Source: Scolanthus callimorphus (lineage: Eukaryota > Cnidaria > Anthozoa > Actiniaria > Edwardsiidae). Taken from it: a stretch of DNA of 64,000 nucleotides. The position numbers and the translations under genes were made by a program. Positions 1 to 10,300 of this stretch are shown here, one piece after another. The DNA lies in contig CM066924.1 of NCBI GenBank assembly GCA_033964015.1, forward strand, positions 6,120,251 through 6,184,250, read 5' to 3'. Within the stretch, counting starts at the first letter, position 1. The number at the start of each line of letters is the position of its first letter. Under the pieces are notes generated by a model. That model had not been told where the DNA came from and made no database searches. It saw only the letters and a list, made by a program, of their open reading frames with translations.

Positions 1-52
1 CTTGTCACGCAGCTGTCACGAGGTCAAGTTCACACAGGCAACCCGTCAATAC
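1..52 (+). repeat. left terminal inverted repeat
   Basis: Pairs with 5827-5878 over 52 bases with one mismatch. It contains the short internal palindrome cagctg and a repeated tcacg. It may extend left of the window. Confidence 0.85.
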
Positions 53-605
53 GGTACAGTGTCAGATACTTTTTGCCCCGAAATGTTTCCTTTTTTCTCG
101 AATAAGTACCTATTCTGTTTATGAGAAATGAAAGCAAGCTCGAATAAAATATTTTTATTTGTAAGCTATATCTGGAACCTGTCACTTCAAATTTGTTATC
201 AGACAAGGGTGCGGCACTTTCTTGACACTCGATTATCACTTATTGATTCATTTCAGTAATGATGCCCTAAAAAGGAAAGTGTATTGTTTGTTTCATAACG
301 AATTGCGAAATCCTGTACGGAAAAGCAAATACAACTGGCAGTTACCTTCACATTCACATACACGTGCGTCTTTGTACAACTCAGCTCTTTGAAAAGGTCT
401 AGAATCTGTTGCGTCCCTTGGACATGGTGCTAAGTGATTATCTGTCGAAATTGACTAACAAAGAAAGGTTCGAAACAGCTCACTCCTAGCAGGGAGTAGC
501 GAAGGTAGGACGTGAGGGGAGTTATTTTAATTTCTATTGTTCAGTCTTGTGCCACTGAGGTCAAAGGAATTATAAACCAAACAAGGTTTCTTTTTTTAAG
601 GAAAA
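53..605. other. 5' subterminal region of the transposon, no exon recognised
   Basis: About 550 bases between the left TIR and the first candidate exon. No convincing reading frame or secondary repeat is visible; it presumably holds the transposase promoter. Confidence 0.4.
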
Positions 606-769
606 ATGACCCTTTGCGGTTATTCCGCGCATGTAAAAGGGCGTTGTAGTGGCGGTAAGCATTTTGCCCTTGGAGAATGCAAGAAAGAAGCAGCGGCGCA
701 TCTTAGGTCAATAAAGGAAATAGATTTGACAAGTAAGAGACGAATCCTGTCTTCTTTTAGCTAGAGCAG
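606..769 (+). other. candidate 5' exon of the transposase (C/H-rich)
   Basis: An ATG at 606 opens a Cys- and His-containing reading (MTLCGYSAHVKGRCSGGKHF) that runs to a TAG at 762-764, just before a good splice donor (cag|gtaaga) at 769/770. The composition looks like a zinc-binding N-terminus. The in-frame stop and a phase mismatch to the next exon (which needs one carried base, while this leaves two) mean it is either decayed or not an exon. Confidence 0.3.
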
Positions 770-1249
770 GTAAGAGTTCGCTTTGTATATTGCAACACTG
801 TCGGTATTGATTCTTTTCAGTCGGGGACAGAACAATGCGTTTTCTCAACTGGCTGATTATTTAATTATACGTTGCCCTTGGGTTTAGATCGCCAGTTGTT
901 TAGCAAAGGCTTAAATTTGAATTACTTTTTTCTACGCGACATTTTGGTCATAGCGTTGATTAAGTGGCGTTGTTCCTATTTCAATTTCAGGACTGTTTGA
1001 GAGTTCCATGGAGTTTATGTCGCTAACAATTTGCCAAAAACATCGCGACGATTTTGGTCTACGGTGGAAACGAAGCAAAACGGCCTGCTCCACACCAAGC
1101 GATTGGGCTGCGCATGGGAAAACTGTTGTTAAGGGTGATCGTTTTGTGACCTTCACTCAGGCAGTAGGATTACACAATCTCACAGGCAAGACCGTGGCTG
1201 TTGGATCGCGTAAGTATCTTTTATAAATAGCTTAAATACAGCTGGATCA

Positions 1250-1512
1250 CCTGGGGGGTACTCCCTATACTGGACTATACGGGGATGCTCGGCCGAGAGG
1301 GGTAGGGTTTTCAGGCTGGAGGTATAGAAAGGGGTAAGGGATAAAGGGGTAGGGTTTTCAGGCTGGGTATAAGAAGGGTTGGGAAAATTGCAATTTTGGT
1401 ATAAAAAGGGTCTGTATGGTGTAAGTTTTGGGGAGTTTTCACAGTCGTATAAAAAATGTTTTCTAGTTCAAAAAATGTCCTCTCTAAGTTAACGCTCGGA
1501 GGGGGGTACTCC
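1250..1512. repeat. GC-rich repeat in transposase intron 1
   Basis: A low-complexity block rich in ggggtagggttttcaggctgg repeats, bounded by two direct copies of ggggggtactccct (near 1254 and 1501). Probably a small insertion inside intron 1210-1605 of the transposase. No coding sense. Confidence 0.4.
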
Positions 1513-4500
1513 CTGTATTCGGATGGTAGGTATGACCGTCGTATTTGTTAGGGACAGATTTTTTGAAATCGGTTAAAATAATCTCTTTTGTTCTTTTATC
1601 TACAGCTATTTGCAGACGTTGTCGCGAGAAGATCAAGTCAGAAGAACAGGCCATTGAAGAGGACGAAATGATCACTGAAAGTATTGCGAAATTAACCATA
1701 TCTGACGACCGCAGTTTCGCAGCCGGTGAGGCCGACACAGCAAGCCCAACAAGTACGGAGTCGTCAAATGAATCGGAAAAGTCTAGCCTTGAGACGCGAC
1801 GGCAAAAGCTTGACGACTTTTTAGAGGCATGTGGTAGACCTGTGAGTGTTGTAGGAGTGCCAAAGAAAAGGTGGGATGAAATGGGTTGCAAAGCAAAGCA
1901 GCTTCACGTGTCTCGAGCCAGCGCAGTTATTGTGGCGTCATTGAGGGTCATGAACCCCAACGATGCTGGCAGCCTGTGGCAGGCTGTCCAGGATTCACGC
2001 ATTGTGGATGAAACATTTGGAGTAGTATCCCCAGCAAATCATAAGTACCTCATGGCCCTTGCTGAGACGTATCTAAACGCTAGCAGCTGGGATACCAGAC
2101 GACAGGTGCTTGCCATCATGGCAGACCTAGTGTCGCTCAATGAACTGAGAAAGTACATCCCAAACCTCACCGAGTATCGATTTAAGATTGCAAGGCTTCA
2201 CATTCTAAAGTATGGGCGTGGTGCTGCAGTACCAATTACAAGAGCCTTCAGATTTCGAGTGGATGAAAAACAACTTGACCATTTCTTGAGCTTCATCACC
2301 AGCCCGCACATCGTGCAGGATCTTCCCTTTGGCCAAAAATACCTGAAACTATCGGACGGGAGAGTGCTGGAAACGCCAAATGTCATTCGGACTATGATAC
2401 CTGCGCGGATCTGCAAACAGTACCAAGCCTTCTGCGCGGAGACGGGACATCTACCGTTTAGTATATCTACTATGACCCGAATCCTTTCTGTCTGTTCCGC
2501 TTCTGTGCGCAAGTCCCTGCAAGGCTTGGATTACATTTCCGCAGAAGGAGCCAAGGCTTTTGACGACTTGGCCGAGGTAGTCTCTAAGGTAGAATCTAGT
2601 GGTTGTCGCTCCAAGGACTGGTCTGATTATTGTGAATTCAAGCTGAAGGAAGGCAAGCAATACATAAAATTTGATTACAAGGTATGCGTTTATAATATAT
2701 TTCACTGTACATCTACAATAACGGACAAAACCCTTGAGACACTTTAACATTCGTCTCTACCCAATTAGAATGATGTGTGGAAATGACAACATTTGCATTA
2801 AACCCGAGAATAAGAACGCAGCATTTTCGGGAACACTATAAAAATAAGATAGGGTTCGTATACGCGGGTTTGTATTGTACAACCCCCACCCTTCCCCGCC
2901 GAATCTTGCAATTTGAGTGTTTGGGTGAAAGGCTCATAAAAACCAATGGACGGTTCCAGCTATAAGCGCGCGCGCTCTACTTTACACACAAATGCCCAAG
3001 CTGTGCGTCCCCAAACTACCAGAATGCAGCGCATGCTTTTAGTTAACAGTTTGTTTTAACAGTCTTCTTAACAGTCTTTTTTAACAGTCTGCACGGTTGC
3101 TATCTGCTTGTTTCCTAGGTTCACCTAGCTAAGCGTAGCCAAGTTGCGGACCACTGCATCACGTACTCCCTTAGTGACTCCAAACAGCCCCAGTTCGCCT
3201 CAACGTGTGCAGACCACGAGCATGATATGACGTGTTCATCCTGTGAAGAGCTGGCTCTTGTTCTCCAGTTCATCGACGAAGCGGTAAAAGACGTTGACAG
3301 GGCAATCCTTGGTGCTGATGAGTGCGACAGCCTTCTGTTCACTTGTCAACAAGCCACTGACGCGGTTAGAGCTTGGAAGGCCCACCAACTGCGCAGCATT
3401 CAGCAGGAGAAGCCACGGCTGAAGATGCTAAAAGAGCTAACACCTGATAGTGTTCTCATCACACAAGATTGGGCAATGAAATTTCTGCCACAAAAATACC
3501 GCGAAACTCAGGCGGATTGGTTTGCAAAGCGAGGGATCTCGTGGCACATCTCTGTCGTGGTTAGGAGGACATTCAGCGAGACCTTGCAGCATCAGACTTT
3601 TGTGCATGTTATCAGTAACTGTTCCCAAGACAGCGCCGTCGTTGGCCTGTATGGAGCATGTCCTGCGTGTACTCAAAACCGAGCATCTTGGCATAGCAAC
3701 AGCCTCCTACCGCCAGGACAACGCAGGCTGTTACCACAACGCGGCCTTGTTATCAGCATGCCGTCTAATCAAGGAAGCCACAGGAGTAAAGGTGCGTTGC
3801 ATTTAGTTTAAAATTAAACTCCGCTGCGTATAGTCGAAATATAATTAGAAATATAGATGTTTATATAGATCGATAACTGGCTTCACTCAAAATAATTTCC
3901 ATTTAGTAAAATGTGAGGTGTTCTGGGACAAGAAAAAGGGATACCTTCCATATTTAGTACTAAAATGGCGAACAATTGCAACACATATATGTGCAAGCCG
4001 ACATTATATCTTTCCTTTTTGTATATATCTCCAAGGTTGACAGGGTGGATTTCAGTGACCCACAGGATGGAAAGGGGTCTTGTGATCGCAAAGCTGGTAA
4101 TATCAAAGCACATATACGACGATACATTAACGAGGGCCATGATGTTCAAACTGCTAAGGAGCTACGGGATGCTATTGTTTCTGGTAGCGGGATGACTGGA
4201 GTTCGCGTCGCTCTTGTAGATGCAAGAAATGTACCCTCCCTTTCTAATGTAAAACTGGAAGGAATAAGTACCTTCAACAACTTCCGTCTAAGCGAAGAGG
4301 GATTGACGTGCTGGAAAGCCTATGGGTTGGAGAAGGCAAGAAGATACCCTGGTCTCAGCTTAAAGGTAGCTCAACGCGCGGATGTGAGAGGGGAGCTTAC
4401 ATCAAACAGGTTTTGTATCTTACTGGGATTGGAGGAGGAGGTCAGCACAATTTTAATGGGGTTACGACGGGTGTTTTATTTTTTTTTGAAAACCTAAATA

Positions 4501-4547
4501 ATTCCTGGAGTGGCAATGTGGGTACTGAATAGTGGCTGTGCAATGTT

Positions 4548-4548
<1 letters not shown>

Positions 4549-4581
<33 letters not shown>
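4549..4581. repeat. 33-base poly-G run
   Basis: An uninterrupted G homopolymer in the intron 4366-4673 of the transposase. The length is likely unstable and unreliable in the assembly. Confidence 0.9.
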
Positions 4582-4582
<1 letters not shown>

Positions 4583-5826
4583 GGGTAGGATTTTAAAAAC
4601 TATAAGTTGCCATCGTAAGGTTTCATTGTTCTTTTGAAGAAAAATGCGTTATGTTTGTATTTATTATTTTTAGCTCCGAAGAAACTGGAGATTTCCAAGT
4701 TCACATCTGCATTTAGTGAAGGGACCTTCGTCGATATCAAAGGTTACAAGCCGCCAACTACTCCCGAGGTCGCCGTGCAGCCAAGCAGACACTAACCTCC
4801 GCTAGTCAAGACGAATCAACGGATGACACGCTACAGCTGTTCCCCTGCCCCAAAGATGGGTGTACCAAAAGCTATCAGAGGTACAAGGCACTGGAAGCCC
4901 ATCTAGAGCAGGGTAACTGTAAGCTTTTCCATGAGCGAGAAAGTCTACTTGACAAAGCGAAGATAATGTATACGGAAAAGCTTGTTGCGGGAGCCAGCGC
5001 GCAACCGCACATTCCAGGAACTGGTGTAATGGCAGACCTTAGTGAGAGGGAAACCTTAAGCGAGGGTGGGCTCTGAAAGAAACTAAGAAAGGGGGAAGGT
5101 TTAACGAAAACCAAGTCGAATTCCTCACCGAAGCGTTTAATAGAGGACGAGAGACCGGCAAAAAGGAAGACCCAGCAAGCGTCGCCAGATTAATGCGCTA
5201 CGCTAAAGATCTTTCTGGCAACCGACGCTTTGAAATTGAAGATTTCCTCTCTGCTGCACAGATTCAGGCGTTTTTTCGCGGCAAGCGGCAAAAGACAGAC
5301 GCGGTGGTACCTCTGAGGGCGGGCACCAAGAAGAAACGGCAGCAGCACAGGATCAAGACACCTACTCTCAAGTTCGACTTGAAATAATGAGGGAATGCCA
5401 GTTGGTTCACCCAATCATTTACGAATCAGTAAACTTGTGCGAACTCTTCAAGAAGGGTAAACTGAGCAAGTTGAACGTGTCGATGTTGAAAATGGTATGC
5501 TGTGACCTTGAGCTGGATACTACCGAAATCCCCATCCCATGTCGCTTTAAGGCGCCTTATATTTCAGTTATCGAGAACGCAATCGATCGTGTAGCTGTGT
5601 ATGAAAGCATGTATTCATTTGCCTACAAATATTTATGTATTTGCAATTACAAACATGCAGAAAAAAATGGAAAATTAATGTTGTCAGCCATGTCAGGGGA
5701 TTTAGAAATAAATCATTTTGTGTACCTTTCCGTCTTACAGTAATGTCCCGCCCTATCCTGATAGCCGTCTCTCGAGGGAAGCGTTACGCGACCGACACAC
5801 GGGCTGTGAGCGCAAGAGACCAGCGG

Positions 5827-5878
5827 GTATTGACGGGTTGCCTGTGTGAATTTGACCTCGTGACAGCTGCGTGACAAG
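5827..5878 (-). repeat. right terminal inverted repeat
   Basis: Reverse complement of 1-52. It begins immediately inward with gtattgacgggttgcctgtg and ends gctgcgtgacaag. Confidence 0.85.
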
Positions 5879-7292
5879 TCACGAATCGCTTTCCAGGCAT
5901 GCAGTCTCGAAGTCTTGCGAGTCGTTCAGTGCTCGATATTTTTGCTTGAGGTAATATTCCAGCTTTTTAAAGTTTTGTTTGATTGCCAACAAGAACACGA
6001 AGGCTCGATTGAGGAAACAAAGCCAATTATCGTTGCTTATCGAGGTGAGAGGCTAAGATCCGTGTGATCGGTTGACTGGTTATGACAAGTTCGAAACAAA
6101 ACAATGACTTCGAAAATCTATTTCGGATAATGTAATTCGTGTTTTCATCCCTTTCAGAGATAGAAACGCCAACAAATACATAATAATATGTCGCAGAGAG
6201 CTTCGGTGGAATCTTTTCACACTTCTGCAAGTATTTTGGGGTGATTTTTCGTGAACGTGACCTTGATACCAACGTGACACCGCGATTGTTTACCGCCGAC
6301 AGAAGGTATGTAATATGATTTCCTGCTGGTCTTAAAAACAGTTTGCCCACAAAAGTTATTTGATATTTTAGTGCACCTAGCATCACTCCTTCGTGCTGTC
6401 ATAGATTATGTGTCAAAGCGGCCTGGCATTATCCCTTATAACTCGTCAAAAATACCCTATAAACTAGGTCTAGGAAAAATTAAAAATATTTAAAAATCTC
6501 CCAAATATCAATAATCATCGAAGAGAAATAATAAAGACCTTAAATTGCGAAGATTTATATCTGCTTTATTTGTATTGGTTAGATTTTCCATGCCGATTTC
6601 TTTTTTTCTGCGATTCGAGTTTTTCCGAGGTGCGGTAAAAACAGCTTCGTCACGCTTCCAAAACCGTCACCTCGACCAGGGTCAAACTTCAGCGGGTTCT
6701 CGGAAAATATTTATCGTTTCGAGATAATTTTTATACCGTTAAAAGCAGCAGGTAATGGGCTTCATTCTGACCAGTTTTGTCAAAATCCGTTTTTCCAACG
6801 GAGTCGACCGTTACAGAGAACCTCACTTAACAGTCTAGTGTGACTGTAACCCCCCCAAAAAATCACTGTTTGGAGTTTATGCTTGTATTGGCCGATGCAT
6901 TTTAGACTGGAACAGCGTGGTGCATGACCTTCCTAATAAAGAAACCCCCTCCTTGTTTACCTTTCCCTTGAAATATTAAGAGTCAATACACACACCTGGA
7001 AAATGTGGTGTAGGTCCTGACACCCCTCCCCCCACCGTATGTTTTAAAAGAGGATTCAGCCATTTCCCTTGGTAACCAATGGAATACTAAAATGCTAATG
7101 GAAGCAGGTCTTCATTTACTTGCACTAGGGGAATTCATTGACTTACATGGTTGCAGTGACTTCGGAAATATCAAAAGTGTTGAAATTGAAACTTACATTA
7201 GAAACACTGGTATTAAATAACCTGAAAGAGCTATACCTGTAACCAATATTGTATGAATAGCTAATTACAAAGTAAACATTGTGTCCTCTTCA
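5879..7292. other. no gene recognised
   Basis: AT-rich sequence right of the transposon. Short open frames exist but lack protein-like composition. A run of C then A at 6850-6866 resembles the border of other local repeats. Nothing else is supported. Confidence 0.5.
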
Positions 7293-7359
7293 TCATTTCT
7301 TTTTCTTTTTCCTGGTGTGGGCTGTTCTGTTGATTTTCTGGAATACTCTTCGAAGTGGG
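7293..7359 (-). CDS. terminal exon, Lys-rich C-terminus
   Basis: Acceptor cctttgcag| at 7360-7362. In phase with the upstream exon it reads PLRRVFQKINRTAHT followed by Arg and five Lys, then TGA. A second open frame (HFEEYSRKSTEQPTPGKRKR) continues past it to a stop near 7267 and cannot be excluded. Confidence 0.4.
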
Positions 7360-10300
7360 CTGCAAAGGAATTGATGAAAAGGAAATGTTTTATTGTCTAG
7401 TAATGAGTTGCTAGCATTTTTTTACACTTAATGTTGTAGGATTGTCATGGAGACCTGAGAAACAGAATACTGAATACTACAATGTATAGTGATTCTATTT
7501 ACAATCTGCTTATGCAATCTGCTTAATGTTAAACTTGAATTCCATTGTCTCAGGTTCACTTGAAAATTGTTTGGGCGGACGATCACATGTCATACCTGCC
7601 AACCCTGAAAACATGGGTCACAAATACAACAACTTTATAAGAAAATGATAACAAATTCACATGCGAAATATTCAGGATATATATTTGAAGTTTCAATTTT
7701 TTCCCAGGAGACTAAGGGTAAAAACTGGGAAACTCCTAATTAAACTGGGAGAGTTGGCAGGTATGCGTGTTATCCCTTGTATTCAAATATTTAAAAAAAA
7801 ATACAATAAAGCAAGGCAAAAGTTTTTAAATTGTTATTACCACTGTATACATTGCTACGCGACCTCAAAATTCGTTGTTTGCAATTGGCAATTTATGCTA
7901 GGAAACTGTAATGTAATCGATTTTGGAGTTGAAAGTGAAACAATTGAGGCAATGAAGACAATGTATTTGCTAGAAAAATTTTGATTGATTTGGCTCAGTT
8001 CTTACCATATCAACATTGAATTTAGAGGTTGCTGTTAATGATTCTCTGTACTAAGATATCTTGCCAATTTTGTCGATGTTGTATGAGAACCTATGTGGAT
8101 ATAATTTGTGTAATGTAATTACCTTTGGTCCAGTGAATTGTATGCTTCATCATACTCTTCTAGGTTTACTCCAACTGTAGCAAGGGATCTGCAAAAGTGT
8201 GTTGGTCAGTGGCCTCTTCAGGCAGTTGTTTCTTGAAAAATAGTACACCTAAAATAATAAAACATGGTTTGTGTTAATGAGTTTATTATGTATGACTGGC
8301 AATGTGTTTATAGTTCTCAATTAACATTTTGGAAGGGTAAACAAGGGGGATGGTTAATAATGTTTGTGGGGGTTCTCATTTGGGTATGGAAGCAATGCTA
8401 AAAATTACAACTCAACCCCTGCTGAGGCTCCCATGTCATGAAGGACATACAAGTTTTTTTTCACCACCCTGAAAATCCATTGTTTTGAGAAACCCCACTC
8501 TTACCCTAGGGATGTCCATTTAAGGGGGAAGGGCCATCCTTGAAATGTAGTTTTTGTGTTTTGACACAATGAAACCAAGTTTGTTTCATTGCAGTGTGAA
8601 GACATGTAGGACGGCCCATAGAGTTGAAAATTCAATTCCCTATTCATTGTTAATTTCTTATTCAATCCAAAAATGTTTTTTTTTTTAAGGTCAACTTTCA
8701 AACTGTTATAGCCGTTGGTATTAGAAAGTTCCATAACAACAGATGTTGTCTTTCACACTTTGGTGCTGTGTGTGTAAATGGGATAGTGCATTTTATTGTA
8801 TAGTGTTGTTCTAGTCTTCTATTGTAAAATAAGGGATGGGGGACATGTTGGTGGTTTTACCTTAGTGCTGTTTCGAGGTATTGGGTGGGTTTCTATGTCA
8901 CCTACTCCAAGAAGTGGCATCAACTGAACGACCTTCTCAGCAAGCTTTTTCCTGATAGATCATTTATCTTTGCCTTTAATTTTCCTCCAGCGAGGAGTCT
9001 GCTGAAACTAAAAACTTTCGAAGGGCGCGAGTAGCACCTTTTTATAATCTTCTCATAACCGTGAATGCCTTGACTGACATCCTGATCCTTGGTACAGTCA
9101 TCCAAATGGGTTTCATCATTGTTTGTGTCGATGGTTTGTTTTTTTAAGGATGCCTAGGATTAAAGGACACAAGTTATTTCAGGGGAAGAAAAGCAAGTAT
9201 ATGCTACGTTGGTACATCTGCGTTTTATGCTTTTTTAATGAAGAAATTGTGGATTTCAAGGACTTTTCCAGGATCATTTCCACAATTTTCAGGACTTTCT
9301 TATTACATCTGAAAAGCAAACATGTATGCAGATGGTCTGTCTGGTAGTGGTTATTTTTTATATGAAAAAGAAAGATAATGTTCATTTTCAATAACATATC
9401 TGTGTGTATTTTATGCCCTTTTCTCATTTAATTAATGGCAATTCTAAAATATTTCTGAGCATTTAAGGTGGCTCCCGAGTATTATTGCAGAAATAGACCT
9501 GAACTTGTAGCGTATGTTTCATAATGAAAAATTATTCCGATGCCCACAATTGTTGGCACAGAACTTAAGCCACCTCTGTACTACCAAACGGTGTAATTCA
9601 CTAGATATATTAGGCTCGTCTGTTTGGTATATTTAAATTTAGCAAAAGAGGTGTTTTTAGATTAATTGAAATAACTTGAAAATCGACCAGGAGTTCTTGT
9701 ATTACTAGCTAAAAATACATAATTAAAAATAGGGGTTTACTCATAGGAATACCCAGGTCAGCTTTTCCCATGCGATTTAAGTTGTAAACGTTGTTATAAT
9801 TTTACCTTTAAAATTGTCTAATTGTGTTTGTCTTTAGTGTGCCGAGCGCAGATATCAGAAAAATATCGGGAGCACTTCAAAATTATATCGGCTGATCTTT
9901 CATAAACAAATTAAGGCAATATGTTGTCCATAAATATGTGCTATTGTTGCTATTGACCTCGTGGAGTTTAGTTTAAATCACAGTCAATTGCAAAATAAAC
10001 TCCACGAGGTCAATAGCAACAATAGCACATATTTATGGACAACATATTGCCTTAATTTGTTATGAAAGATCAGCGATATAATTTTGAAGTGCTCCCGATA
10101 TTTTTCTGATATCTGCGCTCGGCACACTAAAGACAAACACAATTAGACAATTTTAAAGGTAAAATTATAACAACGTTTACAACTTAAATCGCATGGGAAA
10201 AGCAATCAATTGTTCCAAAATGACAATTAGTTTAAATCACAGTCAATTGCAAAATAATTGTCATTTTAGAACAAATTGATTGCGCGTCCATGGGCAGAAA

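Larger units (their letters stand above)
991..5743 (+). pseudogene. DDE-type transposase, five exons, frameshifted
   Basis: Predicted exons are 991-1209, 1606-2681, 3119-3791, 4036-4365 and 4674-5743, with GT/AG borders and mostly agreeing phases. Exon 1 has a Cys/His motif (CQKHRDDFGLRWK), and exon 2 begins ICRRCREK, so the split probably forms one zinc-binding unit. Candidate catalytic acidic residues lie in ITQDWAMKFLP (Asp codon about 3467) and SYRQDNAGCYHNA (about 3717), then DFSDPQDGKGSCDRKAG in exon 4, followed by an Asn-Glu-Gly stretch. The last exon has a C2HC finger (FPCPKDGCTKSYQ, then H and C) and a Lys-rich, SAP-like tail. Frameshifts are seen near 3644, 4325, 4757, 5058 and 5300, so this copy is inactive unless the assembly is wrong. 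The role is inferred from its place between TIRs and from the motif spacing; the superfamily is unresolved. Confidence 0.65.
1..5878 (+). mobile_element. DNA transposon with 52-bp terminal inverted repeats and intron-containing transposase
   Basis: The first 52 bases of the window reappear inverted at 5827-5878 with one mismatch (position 28). Both copies begin cttgtcacgcagctgtcacg when read inward. Everything between is consistent with one autonomous cut-and-paste element: a decayed multi-exon transposase occupies 991-5743 in the direction of the left terminus. The window starts inside or exactly at the left repeat, so the true outer end and any target-site duplication cannot be seen. The sequence right of 5878 (tcacgaatcg) shows no further inverted match. 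The superfamily is not assigned; the ends do not look like CACTA, piggyBac or Tc1/mariner. That it is a TIR element is clear; its exact left border is not. Confidence 0.85.
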
